DNA of 64,000 nt, from contig CALUKU010000003.1 of the NCBI GenBank assembly GCA_944321295.1, positions 1-64,000 on the forward strand, read 5' to 3'. The notes under the pieces were generated by a model that did not search any database, had not been told where the DNA came from, and saw only the letters and a program-made list of their open reading frames with translations. Below, piece after piece: positions 1-9,042 of the stretch; position 1 is the stretch's first letter, and each line of letters opens with the position of its first letter. The DNA comes from an uncultured Prevotella sp. (GTDB lineage Bacteria > Bacteroidota > Bacteroidia > Bacteroidales > Bacteroidaceae). Position numbers and translations under genes: made by a program.

Positions 1-160
1 GATTCTTTTCCATAAAGCAAAGGTCGGAATTATTAGGGATTTTGAAAAATAAATCCCCACTGAATTTCTACTGCCCCGGTTTTATGTCAGCCTGATAGTC
101 CGCTGCGTAAGTGCAGCTTGTGTCGGCAAGCATTACTTTTGGTGGCCGTGAACGTTAACA
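1..160. other. Window edge, no gene recognised
   Basis: No open frame of useful length, tRNA-like fold or familiar motif is seen on either strand. It may be the flank of a gene outside the window. Confidence 0.5.
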
Positions 161-196
161 AAAAAATCCGCAGGAATCACTTCCTGCGGATTTTTT
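161..196 (-). terminator. Rho-independent terminator
   Basis: A perfect 16-bp hairpin arm (AAAAAATCCGCAGGAA) and its complement are separated by 4 bases, with an A run on one side and a T run on the other. It lies just downstream of the small lipoprotein that ends at 220. It could work in both directions. Confidence 0.85.
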
Positions 197-219
197 CACG
201 CTTTTACTGTTGTAGCTAA

Positions 220-399
220 TTATTCAGCAACTGTAGAATCTACAGCAGCAGAGTCAACAGCAGTGCTGTCAGCCAGTGTGTCTACAACTGCGGTGTCAGT
301 TGCTGTAGTGTCAGCAGCCTCAGCATTAGCTGTTTTGTTACCACAAGATGCGAATGAAATAGCTGCGATAGCTACGAACATTAAAACTAACTTTTTCAT
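220..399 (-). CDS. Small Ala/Asp/Thr-rich lipoprotein, 59 aa
   Basis: Function unknown. The start at 399 (MKKLVLMF) gives a clean lipoprotein signal: two lysines, a hydrophobic run and the lipobox FASC with Cys19. The longer frame starting at 453 only adds a charged leader that would overlap the -7 box. The mature part is about 40 residues of low-complexity sequence made of Ala, Asp, Thr, Ser and Val (repeats of the type DSTAVDSAAVDS), acidic and without a fold I recognise. A TAnnTTTG-type -7 box lies about 50 bases upstream and a strong terminator 25 bases downstream, so it is a single-gene unit. Small lipoproteins like this are common in Bacteroidales and are often highly expressed. Confidence 0.75.
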   Translation of the reverse strand: MKKLVLMFVAIAAISFASCGNKTANAEAADTTATDTAVVDTLADSTAVDSAAVDSTVAE

Positions 400-450
400 T
401 TTCTTTGCTTTTTTAATCTGTAAAACAATTGTTTGTTTATTAAAACGCTG

Positions 451-458
451 CAAAGGTA
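451..458 (-). promoter_or_regulatory. -7 box for the small lipoprotein
   Basis: CAAAGGTA on the plus strand reads TACCTTTG on the minus strand, a match to the Bacteroidetes -7 consensus TAnnTTTG. It lies 52 bases before the start at 399. No good -33 TTTG is seen at the expected spacing. Confidence 0.45.
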
Positions 459-775
459 AGTATTTTTTTAATACGTTGTTCTATTTTTTATGTTTTTTTT
501 CTGACTTATTTTGTAACTTTTTTGTAAGTCGCTGTGTATCAGTGAAATATTACATTGCTAACGACTGTTAATTTCTTGTTGCGCTTAAGAAATGTCGCTT
601 GGCTGTGTTTGTGTCGAGTTTTTTTACTACCTTTGTCGCTGATTATTGCAGCTTTGGATATGGCTGTTGCGGCGTTGGGCGCATATGTGTTCCTTGCCGC
701 ATATTGTTATCTAAGGCGTAATGACATTGCGGGGCGGAGGATGTCCCGTTGTTGGTTAGCGACACATATATAATA
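459..775. other. Intergenic, divergent promoter region
   Basis: This AT-rich stretch lies between two divergently transcribed genes. A TACCTTTG at 628-635 could be the -7 box for mtaB, but the nearest TTTG is only 16 bases upstream and the leader would be about 135 bases. The open frame at 555-773 looks like chance: it has no recognisable protein character. Confidence 0.4.
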
Positions 776-2107
776 ATGATAAACTCATCTGTTTTTCAGG
801 GCAAGACTGCCGCATATTTTACGTTAGGTTGCAAGCTGAACTTTTCTGAAACGTCCACGTTCGAGCGCTTGTTGCAGGGCATGGGAGTGACTACCGTCGA
901 CAAAAATGCCGACCTGTGCATCATTAATACGTGCTCCGTAACCGAGGTAGCCGATCATAAATGCCGGCAGGCTATTCACCGCATGGTGCGCGAAAACCCC
1001 GGAGCTTTCGTCGTTGTGACCGGTTGTTACGCCCAGTTGAAGCCTGAAACGGTGAGCGGAATAGACGGGGTTGACCTCGTTCTCGGCGCCAACGAAAAGG
1101 CAAATCTTGTTGGTTTCTTGTCTGAGGCATGGTCAGGCATGAGGCAAGAAGCGTCGCTTCATCGTTATCACACTGTGAAAACGAAAGACATACGGACGTT
1201 CGCCCCGAGCTGTTCGCGCGGCAACCGCACGCGTTATTTCCTTAAAGTGCAGGACGGTTGCGATTATTTCTGCACATATTGCACCATTCCTTACGCCCGC
1301 GGCTTCAGCCGCAATCCGAGCATATCGTCGTTAGTGGCGCAGGCGCAGCAGGCCGCCGACGAGGGCGGAAAGGAGATTGTGCTGACCGGAGTCAACATCG
1401 GCGACTTCGGAAAGACCACCGGAGAGCGTTTTGTAGACCTTGTAAAGGCTTTAGACCGGGTTGAAGGCATAAGCCGCTATCGCATCAGCAGCATTGAACC
1501 AGACTTGCTTGACGACGAGCTTATCGAGTATTGCGCCGTCAGCAGGGCGTTCATGCCGCATTTCCACATACCCCTGCAGAGCGGTTCCGACGAGGTGTTG
1601 CGCCTCATGCACCGCCGTTATGACAGCTCGTTGTTCGCCCATAAGATAGAGCTTATTAAGAAAGTCATGCCCGACGCCTTCATCGGCGTGGACGTGATGG
1701 TTGGCACACGTGGCGAGAGGCCGGAGCTGTTTGAGGAAACTTACACGTTCCTTAAGTCGTTAGACATCACCCAGCTGCATGTGTTCCCTTATTCTGAACG
1801 CCCGGGAACGGCGGCTCTGAACATACCATATGTTGTTTCCGACCAGGACAAGAAGCTGCGCAGCAAGCACCTTTTAGACTTGTCTGACGAGAAAACCCTT
1901 GCCTTTTACAGCCGCCATATAGGTTCAGAGGCCGAAGTCTTGTTTGAGAAGGCGGCCAGCGGTAAGGCCATGCACGGTTTCACTAAGAACTACATACGCG
2001 TTGAGTTGCCGCCGTCGCCTGACAACGACAGGCTCGACAACCAGCTCGTGCGTGTAAGGTTAGGCGGTTTCAACCATAATAAAACAGCATTAAAAGCAAT
2101 ATTCTGA
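776..2107 (+). CDS. mtaB: tRNA (N6-L-threonylcarbamoyladenosine(37)-C2)-methylthiotransferase MtaB
   Basis: A radical-SAM methylthiotransferase that converts t6A to ms2t6A at position 37 of ANN-decoding tRNAs. The 443-residue protein has the family order: an N-terminal UPF0004 domain with FTLGCKLN (Cys19), NTCSVTE and VTGCYAQ, the three auxiliary-cluster cysteines; the radical-SAM motif CDYFCTYC (Cys162, Cys166, Cys169); and a C-terminal TRAM-like segment. TLGCKLN and the overall length fit MtaB better than MiaB. I chose the ATG at 776 because an upstream in-frame Met at 749 adds nine residues not expected in the family. The stop is one base before the next gene's ATG, so the two are co-transcribed and probably translationally coupled. 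Confidence 0.92.
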   Translation: MINSSVFQGKTAAYFTLGCKLNFSETSTFERLLQGMGVTTVDKNADLCIINTCSVTEVADHKCRQAIHRMVRENPGAFVVVTGCYAQLKPETVSGIDGVDLVLGANEKANLVGFLSEAWSGMRQEASLHRYHTVKTKDIRTFAPSCSRGNRTRYFLKVQDGCDYFCTYCTIPYARGFSRNPSISSLVAQAQQAADEGGKEIVLTGVNIGDFGKTTGERFVDLVKALDRVEGISRYRISSIEPDLLDDELIEYCAVSRAFMPHFHIPLQSGSDEVLRLMHRRYDSSLFAHKIELIKKVMPDAFIGVDVMVGTRGERPELFEETYTFLKSLDITQLHVFPYSERPGTAALNIPYVVSDQDKKLRSKHLLDLSDEKTLAFYSRHIGSEAEVLFEKAASGKAMHGFTKNYIRVELPPSPDNDRLDNQLVRVRLGGFNHNKTALKAIF

Positions 2108-2108
2108 G

Positions 2109-3125
2109 ATGGACAAGGTTGCTATTGTCATACTCAATTGGAACGGAGTCAAGATGTTGACACGCTTCCTTCCTACCGTGTTGGATTATTCGAGGAACGA
2201 AGCCGTCGTGTATGTTGCCGACAACGCTTCGACCGACAATTCCGTGGAAGTCCTGAAAAAGCATTTTCCCGAGGTGCGTCTTGTGCAGCTTGACAAGAAC
2301 TGGGGCTTTGCCGAGGGCTACAACAAGGCCTTCGAGCAGATTGAGGCCGAGTATTACGTACTGCTTAATTCCGACGTCGAAGTCACCCACCATTGGCTTA
2401 CTCCGTTGATAGAGTTCATGGACAACCGGCCCGACGTGGCCGCGTGTCAGCCCAAGCTGTTGTCCGAGAGCGACCATGACGCCTTTGAGTATGCCGGGGC
2501 TTGCGGCGGATTTGTCGACCGTTACGGCTATCCTTTCTGCCGTGGCAGGGTGTTTGATACGGTAGAGAACGACGACGGACAATACGATTACGCGGCCGAA
2601 GTGTTGTGGGCTACGGGGGCGTGCATGATGGTGCGCGCCGCCGATTATAAGGCTGCGGGCGGCTTTGACGCACGTTTTTTCGCCCATAACGAGGAAATCG
2701 ACCTGTGCTGGAGGCTCCGCCTGATGGGCAGGAAGATATTCTGCATACCTGACAGCGCCGTTTACCACATCGGCGGAGGTACGTTGCCGAAGAACAACCC
2801 GATGAAAACCTACCTTAACTTCCGCAACAATCTTACCATGCTTTACAAGAACCTGTCTGACGGCGAGCTGCATCATGTGATGCGTGTGCGTGCCGTGCTC
2901 GACTACGTAGCGGCGTTACAGGCCCTGCTGTCAGGCCGTACGGGCGACTTCAAGGCCATATTGAGGGGTAGGAGGGCGTTCAAGCAGTGGTTGCCAGACT
3001 ATCGTGAAGTGCGCAGGTCGGTGCAGTCTATGCGTAAGGTTGACAGCGTTACGGGAATTTACCGGTGCTCAATCCTTTGGCAGTATTACGCCAAAGGGCA
3101 TAAGAAGTTCTCACAGATTGATTGA
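2109..3125 (+). CDS. Glycosyltransferase family 2
   Basis: A 338-residue GT-A glycosyltransferase, probably transferring a sugar (rhamnosyl-like) to a cell-surface polymer; the substrate cannot be told from sequence. It opens with the nucleotide-binding strand VAIVILNWNG, followed by DNASTDNS and then LNSDVEV, the metal-binding DxD-like site. A later EEIDLCWR (HNEEIDLCWRL) corresponds to the acceptor/catalytic region of the WcaE/RfbF-like group. No membrane segment is seen, so it acts on the cytoplasmic side. It starts one base after mtaB ends, an arrangement I take to be one operon. Confidence 0.88.
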   Translation: MDKVAIVILNWNGVKMLTRFLPTVLDYSRNEAVVYVADNASTDNSVEVLKKHFPEVRLVQLDKNWGFAEGYNKAFEQIEAEYYVLLNSDVEVTHHWLTPLIEFMDNRPDVAACQPKLLSESDHDAFEYAGACGGFVDRYGYPFCRGRVFDTVENDDGQYDYAAEVLWATGACMMVRAADYKAAGGFDARFFAHNEEIDLCWRLRLMGRKIFCIPDSAVYHIGGGTLPKNNPMKTYLNFRNNLTMLYKNLSDGELHHVMRVRAVLDYVAALQALLSGRTGDFKAILRGRRAFKQWLPDYREVRRSVQSMRKVDSVTGIYRCSILWQYYAKGHKKFSQID

Positions 3126-3201
3126 AGCGTGCCGGTTCATTCGCGGTTTCATTGGATGTAAATCCAATCTTATATTCAAGTAACAATAAAAGGCGCAGAA
3201 C

Positions 3202-3318
3202 TTTGTAGGGACATAATTTATTATGTCCGCACGTTTCGACGAAACGTATTTTATCGGCGTTATTTTCCGAATACGCCCCTCTGTGGCGTGTAGACATAAT
3301 AAATTATGTCCCTACAAA
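3202..3318 (+). repeat. Palindromic interspersed repeat, copy 1
   Basis: A 117-bp element bounded by perfect inverted arms starting GTAGGGACATAATTTATTA. Each arm also folds on itself (GACATAAT/ATTATGTC). The asymmetric core carries CGCACGTTTCG-ACGAAACG and a TACGCCCC-like block. Other copies lie at 42958-43069 (opposite orientation) and 46336-46446 (same orientation). It has no coding capacity of its own. The rest of 3126-3628, between two convergent genes, holds only the hairpin at 3458-3492. Confidence 0.88.
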
Positions 3319-3457
3319 ATATGCGATTTTTCATTAGGTGTTCATTATTTCCTCCATTTCATCTTCCGTCTTTCATGTCTTAACGCAAATGGTTGGTTTA
3401 TAGGCTCTTAGCTGACAGCTGTTTGTCATTTTCCAATTCGTGCCCTTTTACACGCTA

Positions 3458-3492
3458 AAAGGCGACCTTTTATGATGTAAAAGGTCGCCTTT
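3458..3492. terminator. AAAAGG/CCTTTT hairpin, likely bidirectional terminator
   Basis: AAAGGCGACCTTTTA and its exact complement are separated by 5 bases. It sits between the convergent glycosyltransferase and PepSY genes, so it can terminate both. It is the simplest member of a repeat family that also occurs at 11622, 19531, 32500, 42799 and 58928. Confidence 0.65.
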
Positions 3493-3628
3493 CGCAATGC
3501 AATTAGCGGCATATTACAACGTAATAAGCCGTCAGCGTGGCTGGCGCTTAACAATGCAGCCTGATGAATGGGTTGTGGTTGGTGGACGATATGCCCTGCG
3601 GCCGATAGTTAAGCCGATGATGCCGATG

Positions 3629-4780
3629 TTATCGTTTCGTTTTTACGAGTCGCCTTATCCAAAGGTAATATCCCGTGAGCGGGAGGCTCGCGCCGAACAG
3701 TGCGGCGAGAAACCACAGCACACGTGTGGCGTATCCGCCGAACGTGCCTGCGTGCACGGAGTATATCCAGCCGCGCACCTTTCCCTGCGGGGCGGCGTCG
3801 GCGTATTTCACGGCTGACGTTATGCGCCCTGTTGACGTGCAGAACGTATAGCGGTCGGAAGCGCGGGTGTTGCCGAACTTGCTTGGCGTTACTGACGCCG
3901 TGCCGTCGCCTACGGTTATTTGGGCGGCGTGAGGGTTGTCGGTACGCAGGCGGTCGTAAACCTGTTGCCATCGGGCAAACTTTGTTGAAGCGGCGTTGCT
4001 TCCGCCTTTTTGTTTTTTGTCAGCCCTGCCGTTGCGGGCGCCTTTATTCTTATCGCCTGATTTTTGCTTGTCGTTGCCGCCGCCTCTGACCGGAGCTTCA
4101 ATGCCGAGGGCCGCATAAAATGCCTTGTTGTACCATGAGAACGACCATGTAAGCCCTGTCAATGCCATGGCGAGGAGCAGGATTATCACATACATGCCGC
4201 CGGCTACGTGCAGGCTGCGCCATAGGCGGAAACGGCCTTTGCCGGTTGTTATCTTCATGCTGCCGGCCAGTGAGCGGCGCGTCTTAGGCCACCACACACA
4301 TACGCCTGATATGAGCGAGATGACAAACATTATGGTGGATATGCCTACGATTATCTTGCCGTAGGCAGGGCGTCCTTCGGGACGTCCGCTGTCCATGAGC
4401 CAGCGGTGGAGGCTGAACATTGTTGCGAAAAATGCCGGGCGCTCGTATTTCCCCGTGACAGCACCTGTGTATTGGTTGATGTAAACGGCGGCGCGCCGCG
4501 GCTTCGACAGGTTGGCTTTATATGCTTCGGTAGGGTCGGAGCTGACCGTTATCCCTGTCACCTCGACACCGTCGGGCAGTGTGGAGCTGACCTTTGCGGC
4601 AAGAATGTTAAGCGGCAATGGTCTGCCGCCGCCGTTTTCCACCTTGTATATGTCGGCGTAGCACAGGCGTGTCATCTCTTTCTCAAACACGAGCATAGCC
4701 CCCGAGAAACATATCAAAGTGATAATCACGCCGAAAGGTACGGACAGCCACAAGTGGATTTTTCGGAAAAAGCGTTTCAT
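3629..4780 (-). CDS. PepSY-associated inner-membrane protein, XusC-like
   Basis: A 383-residue PepSY_TM-family protein, last gene of a three-gene iron operon. Four membrane segments are visible (about residues 12-32, 143-163, 193-215 and 350-372), with two periplasmic loops that would carry the PepSY modules. Family members next to TonB receptors are thought to help move or reduce iron after siderophore uptake. A strongly hydrophilic, Gly/Lys-rich linker (about 233-266, containing DKQKSGDKNKG) interrupts the second loop and looks like a low-complexity insertion. The start at 4780 (MKRFFRKIHLWLSVPFG) is the usual N-terminus of the family. In Bacteroides thetaiotaomicron the corresponding gene is xusC; orthology here is inferred from gene order and family. 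Confidence 0.85.
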   Translation of the reverse strand: MKRFFRKIHLWLSVPFGVIITLICFSGAMLVFEKEMTRLCYADIYKVENGGGRPLPLNILAAKVSSTLPDGVEVTGITVSSDPTEAYKANLSKPRRAAVYINQYTGAVTGKYERPAFFATMFSLHRWLMDSGRPEGRPAYGKIIVGISTIMFVISLISGVCVWWPKTRRSLAGSMKITTGKGRFRLWRSLHVAGGMYVIILLLAMALTGLTWSFSWYNKAFYAALGIEAPVRGGGNDKQKSGDKNKGARNGRADKKQKGGSNAASTKFARWQQVYDRLRTDNPHAAQITVGDGTASVTPSKFGNTRASDRYTFCTSTGRITSAVKYADAAPQGKVRGWIYSVHAGTFGGYATRVLWFLAALFGASLPLTGYYLWIRRLVKTKR

Positions 4781-4805
4781 TTTTTCTTATTCTGCATAAA
4801 CGCAA

Positions 4806-4853
4806 GAAATAAGCCGGCAGATAAACAAGCTTGTTGGTCTGCCAACTTATTTC
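4806..4853 (-). terminator. Intercistronic hairpin between the XusB-like and XusC-like genes
   Basis: GAAATAAG...GGCAGA pairs with CTGCC...CTTATTTC around a long loop in the 86-base gap. It has no strong T run, so partial termination or an mRNA-processing barrier is more likely than a full stop. Confidence 0.4.
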
Positions 4854-4866
4854 TTATAAGGTTGGT

Positions 4867-6300
4867 TTAATCTATTCTTCCTACTCCTGTAAGCGTTGTA
4901 GCGCCGTTTACGGTTAGCGCTTTCATTGCCGTGGCAGATGTAGGTTCAATTCGGTAGATGGCCGGGTATCCGCTCTCGGTGTTTACTGAAACGTATGCCA
5001 CACCGTTCTCGAAGTAAGGAGCGTTGCCGAAGCCTGTGACGTCAGACGGCAAGCCTGTAACCTTTGTCAGCGTCTTTGCCGAGGCGTTGAAGACGGCAAG
5101 CTGGTTGGCAGTCTTTGCCGACGAGGTGATGGGGGCGTCATACATTAAGAAGAGGAAGTTGTCGCCTCCGATGTACCAGCTGCGCAGAAGACCGTTGGGC
5201 GACAGCTGTTCGAGGTTGCAGTAATAGTCGTCAAACTGTTCCGTCTGCGTGTCTATGCGTACAATGCCGGCGGGCAGCATGGTCTGTTGGCGCGTGTCGG
5301 CCATTGTCTTGGCGTAACTTGGGGATATGACATACACGTAGCGGCCGTCGTCGGTAGCCCACACCATCTGGTAATACTGGGATTTCATACGTCCGCAGGC
5401 ATAGCTTATCTTGTCGGTTTTCAAGAGTTTCTTTTCCGTCAGCGTGTTGTCGGTGAATATTGCCACCCAACACTCGTCGGGCCATTGCGTCCATTGCAGC
5501 TCGTCCTTGTCGTAGCTGCCGCTGCCCTGGCCGCCTGATTCGGTTTTTATCAAGTCTTCATATCCGGGGCGCACGTACTTGTATTGTGTGCGGGCGTCGT
5601 CGGTAAATTGCTGGCAGCCGTATTGCGACAGGCCCATCGGCACCGCGGCCGTGTATATTTTCCGGCCCACCTGCTCGAGTCCGGCAAGCGTTACGTACTC
5701 GCCGTTGCCCAAGAAGTTTTCGCAGACGTATGCCTTTTTGTCAACGGCGGCCTCGTTTCCTCCGCTGGTAGTGGTGTTAGACGTAAACGTTTCCTTCTCT
5801 ACGTCAAGGTAAGACACCATGAACGTCTGCGGCAGATACCCTGTCACGGGGTCGGCCCAGTCAGGATTGCCGTCGCCGCTCGATGTCGTCATGATGAGAT
5901 TGTCATACAGTCCGTATGTTGTGAAGCGTGTTACGAAGTACTCTTTAGCCCTTTGCTCCAGCTCGCCTGTGCTTTGGTTGCGTACGTAAGAGAATGTGGT
6001 TCCGCTTTCGCCTTGATGGTAGTTTAGGGCGTAAAGATACTTGTTGCTGTGGAAAACCCAGTAAGTGGCGCCGTCGTTGACAAGTCCGCGCGCCTGGATT
6101 TCTCCTTCAAGATTTTCGGCCGAGGTTAATATGTTGGCGTCGCTGGTGGCTCCCGACACTGTGGCGGCTATTACGTAAGGAGCATTGACACCGGGATTTC
6201 CACCACCGCCTCCGTCGTTGGCTTCGTCGGTACATGATGTAAGTGACATGCCGGAAGCAGCAAGGGCGGCAATGCCGGCAAAAAGATGGATTTTCTTCAT
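4867..6300 (-). CDS. DUF4374 surface lipoprotein, XusB-like
   Basis: A 477-residue lipoprotein of the DUF4374 family. In B. thetaiotaomicron the family member XusB is a surface lipoprotein that binds enterobactin and other catecholate xenosiderophores. The start at 6300 (MKKIHLFAG) gives a signal with lipobox SLTSC (Cys23), followed by an acidic TDEAND and a Gly run, as in surface-exported Bacteroidales lipoproteins. The upstream Met at 6363 is rejected because it would bury the signal. The rest is beta-rich with repeated Tyr/Trp-bearing blade-like segments (for example [25 protein letters not shown]), consistent with a beta-propeller. It lies between the TonB receptor (103-base gap) and the PepSY protein (86-base gap). 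Confidence 0.86.
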   Translation of the reverse strand: MKKIHLFAGIAALAASGMSLTSCTDEANDGGGGGNPGVNAPYVIAATVSGATSDANILTSAENLEGEIQARGLVNDGATYWVFHSNKYLYALNYHQGESGTTFSYVRNQSTGELEQRAKEYFVTRFTTYGLYDNLIMTTSSGDGNPDWADPVTGYLPQTFMVSYLDVEKETFTSNTTTSGGNEAAVDKKAYVCENFLGNGEYVTLAGLEQVGRKIYTAAVPMGLSQYGCQQFTDDARTQYKYVRPGYEDLIKTESGGQGSGSYDKDELQWTQWPDECWVAIFTDNTLTEKKLLKTDKISYACGRMKSQYYQMVWATDDGRYVYVISPSYAKTMADTRQQTMLPAGIVRIDTQTEQFDDYYCNLEQLSPNGLLRSWYIGGDNFLFLMYDAPITSSAKTANQLAVFNASAKTLTKVTGLPSDVTGFGNAPYFENGVAYVSVNTESGYPAIYRIEPTSATAMKALTVNGATTLTGVGRID

Positions 6301-6403
6301 GATTTTGTTTATTTGTTGATTGATTGTTATACGATGTTGCTTGATACCGCGAACACTTTTCAAGTGTTGCGGCCCATGGCTTTTTATTGCTGTTTATTCA
6401 AAT

Positions 6404-8797
6404 TCATTTACCAAGACAGACCCTGACTTTTGCGTAAAACGCACGTCCGGCTTTCTGCAGGCTGAAGTTGTCGTAGAGCTTTTCGTCCGTGAAATTACGA
6501 CATTCCACGGATAAGTTATATCGTCCTCCGTCCATGCTGTAAGCGAGAGTCAGGTTGTGCGAGAACTGCGTCGGCACCATGTATTCCGACAGGTTGACGG
6601 CCTGCACCCCGTCTGAGTAATAGCAGAAGCTGTGCAGGTATTGGTTGTCGTAAGTCAGCGTGAGCACATTGCCTTTACCGCCGAGGTCGTGCCAGTAAAA
6701 GTTGACGTCGCTGTCAGCGAACCGGTATGGCACGTTGGGCATGCGCGAGCCGTACAGGGGGTTGCTTACCGACGTGCTTCCTTTCATCAGCCGCTCGTTG
6801 TCTTTTACGTTCATCTGGGTGAAATTGCCGCCTATGCTGAGCCAGCGGCTGAGATTATAGCGTAAGGAGAAATTGTAACCAAGGGTTTTCACATTGCCGT
6901 AGTTCTCGTAAAATGCGCCCTCGCGGTTGCCGCTGAGGCTGGCAATGCTGCGCTGTATGTAGTCGCGGGTGTCGCGATAGATAAGTCCGCCCTCGGCGTA
7001 GAATGAGTGGCGGTCAATCTTCTTCTGCCAACTTAAATTGACGTTTACGTTATGACTGCTTTCCGGACGCAGCATTACGCTGCCGGTTTCGAGGTCTTCG
7101 TCGCCGAACATTTCCTCGATTGTGGGCAGACGGTAAGCTTTCTCGTAAGACAACTTGGCTTGAAGCCCGGGCAGGATGAAATATGTTCCTGCCGCGCCGA
7201 AGCCCCATGAGTCGAGCGAGCGCGAGCGTCGTACGTAGTCAGATGCGTTCTCGTCAACGGCGACGGGACCAGACACGTACAGGCTGTAATACTTGCCGAA
7301 TACTGATACGTTCCATTTTTCCGATGGCATGAGCCGGTATGAAAGGCCAGCGATGTCCTTGCGCGTGCGCTTGCCTATGGCTTCTGTCGCTTCAGTGTTG
7401 TATAATAACGATGTGTTGTTACGGCTGAAGGCGTTGAACACGTTGTTCAGAGTCAGCGTTTGTCCGTGCGCAAAGTGGTAGTTAAGCGTCACTGAGGCGT
7501 TCCAGTTGTTGTTGTCTGAGCGCATGTATTGGTACGATTGTTCGCCCGGGTCGCTCTTTTTCTGCCGCTGTCCGAGCCAGTTGTATCGGTATGTTGCAGT
7601 GTCGACGTTGGTGGTCGAGTTGCGGTTGTAGTTGGCGGTGGCCACGAGGCTAAGGCCTTTTATGATAAGGTTGCGCTTCGAGTATTCCAAAGACGGCATT
7701 AGGGAGTGCCCGTGGCGGTGTTTTTCTCCGTACACTGTTTTCTGTCTTACGCCCGTCTGTATGTCTTTATACATGTGTGAATACGTGAAGCCGAGCATCA
7801 ACCTGTCGGCCCATGGCTTGCCGATAACTCCAAACTTTGCCACAACGGCTTCGTTATGATATGTGTCGTTGAAACGCTTTACACGGTGCAGCGTCTTCGT
7901 GTCGAGGCTGTTTGTGGAGAAGTCGAAGACCGGTGCGTCAACATGATAATCGTTGTCTGAATAGTTCTGGAAGGCGTTTATTTCGTATGTTAATCCGTTC
8001 TTAAACGTCTGTCCGAAGTTTACGTGTGACTTATGGGTGTTGAACGATCCATACGAGTATGCAGCGTCTACAAACCAATTGCGGCGTTTCTTGTTGGTCA
8101 CAATATTGATGACGCCGCCTATCGCGTCAGTTCCGAAGCCTACGGGCACCACGCCTTTATACACTTCAATGCGGTCGGCGAAGTTCACGGGGATGTTGTT
8201 CAACCCGAAAGATCCGCCTACGCCCTCTTGCGGAACGCCGTCGATGAACACTTTTACGTGCTTGCCGCTGAAACCGTCGAGCATAAGGTTCATGTCAGAA
8301 CCTACGCCGCCGCTTTCGCGCAGCTTCAGTCCCGGTGCCTTGGCTAAGGCGTCGCCGAGTGTTTTAGTTGAGTTAAGCATGCCTCTGGTGTCCACGGCTA
8401 CGGCATTGAAAGCTGAATTCTTGACGCGGCTGACGCCGGCCGACACGATTGAAACCTCGTCAAGCAGTATTGAAGACTCGTGTATGTTGACGTTCAGTTT
8501 AAGACGTTCTCCAGCGTGAAGGGTGATGTCCTTTTCTACCGTTTCATAGCCTATGGCAGACACCGTCAAGGTGTATTTGCCGGCAGGAGCTTTGACGTGA
8601 TAAATGCCTTTGTCGTTGGTCGCGCTGCCATAGCCGGTGCCTTTTAGTTGTACTGTGGCGTAGCTTACGGCCTGTTTATCGGTGGAGATTATCCTTCCGG
8701 ATATCATTCCTTCAGATTCTTGACGTGCGCATACTGAGAGGTAAAATAGCAAAAAAGTAAACAGAGTGAATGTTTTAAGCTTGTTTTGTTGCAGCAT
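6404..8797 (-). CDS. TonB-dependent siderophore-type receptor, XusA-like
   Basis: A 797-residue outer-membrane receptor that imports a ligand using TonB energy. Domains in order: signal peptide (1-25), carboxypeptidase-regulatory-like domain (about 30-110, SGRIISTDKQAVSYATVQLKG), plug (about 125-245, containing APGLKLRESGG, VFIDGVPQEG and FGTDAIGGVINIVTNK), then a 22-strand-type barrel to the C-terminus. No SusD-like partner is nearby, so it is not a polysaccharide-utilisation receptor. The two genes that follow (DUF4374, PepSY) point to iron-siderophore uptake as in XusA. The start at 8797 is supported by a promoter at 8830-8860 that lies inside the longer frame beginning at 8887. Confidence 0.88.
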   Translation of the reverse strand: MLQQNKLKTFTLFTFLLFYLSVCARQESEGMISGRIISTDKQAVSYATVQLKGTGYGSATNDKGIYHVKAPAGKYTLTVSAIGYETVEKDITLHAGERLKLNVNIHESSILLDEVSIVSAGVSRVKNSAFNAVAVDTRGMLNSTKTLGDALAKAPGLKLRESGGVGSDMNLMLDGFSGKHVKVFIDGVPQEGVGGSFGLNNIPVNFADRIEVYKGVVPVGFGTDAIGGVINIVTNKKRRNWFVDAAYSYGSFNTHKSHVNFGQTFKNGLTYEINAFQNYSDNDYHVDAPVFDFSTNSLDTKTLHRVKRFNDTYHNEAVVAKFGVIGKPWADRLMLGFTYSHMYKDIQTGVRQKTVYGEKHRHGHSLMPSLEYSKRNLIIKGLSLVATANYNRNSTTNVDTATYRYNWLGQRQKKSDPGEQSYQYMRSDNNNWNASVTLNYHFAHGQTLTLNNVFNAFSRNNTSLLYNTEATEAIGKRTRKDIAGLSYRLMPSEKWNVSVFGKYYSLYVSGPVAVDENASDYVRRSRSLDSWGFGAAGTYFILPGLQAKLSYEKAYRLPTIEEMFGDEDLETGSVMLRPESSHNVNVNLSWQKKIDRHSFYAEGGLIYRDTRDYIQRSIASLSGNREGAFYENYGNVKTLGYNFSLRYNLSRWLSIGGNFTQMNVKDNERLMKGSTSVSNPLYGSRMPNVPYRFADSDVNFYWHDLGGKGNVLTLTYDNQYLHSFCYYSDGVQAVNLSEYMVPTQFSHNLTLAYSMDGGRYNLSVECRNFTDEKLYDNFSLQKAGRAFYAKVRVCLGK

Positions 8798-8829
8798 GTG
8801 ATGTTTATTTGTTGTTTTGTAATTTGCTG

Positions 8830-8860
8830 CAAAGATAGTGTTGCGGGATAAAACGTGCAA
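8830..8860 (-). promoter_or_regulatory. Promoter of the iron-uptake operon
   Basis: On the minus strand TTG (8858-8860), 20 bases, then TATCTTTG (8830-8837), a good Bacteroidetes promoter ending about 33 bases before the start at 8797. I could not identify a convincing Fur-type operator over it. Confidence 0.7.
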
Positions 8861-9042
8861 TCGCAAAAAGTCGGTATTTTTATCCATGCGCGTAGTGCCG
8901 GTCCGGATATTGAAGCGTTGGTTTGAATTAGCGGGTGTCCGTTAAAACATTCAGCAGTGCTTATTGCTGCTGTTGATGGAAAAATAAGGCTTAACCTTTT
9001 TCCGTTAATAGGCCAAACCACGTATAGGCCGCTGCCTTTCCG

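Noticed and set aside
555..773. Hydrophobic 72-codon frame before mtaB
   Set aside because: It has no recognisable family, overlaps the likely promoter region, and has leucine/cysteine-rich chance composition.
3223..3411. Small open frames in the three palindromic repeats (also 43019-43249 and 46354-46566)
   Set aside because: They look alike (all contain HNKLC or RNKLC) only because they translate the same DNA repeat; there is no start context or conserved length.
8797..8887. Upstream start of the TonB receptor at 8887
   Set aside because: It would include the promoter at 8830-8860 and hide the signal peptide.
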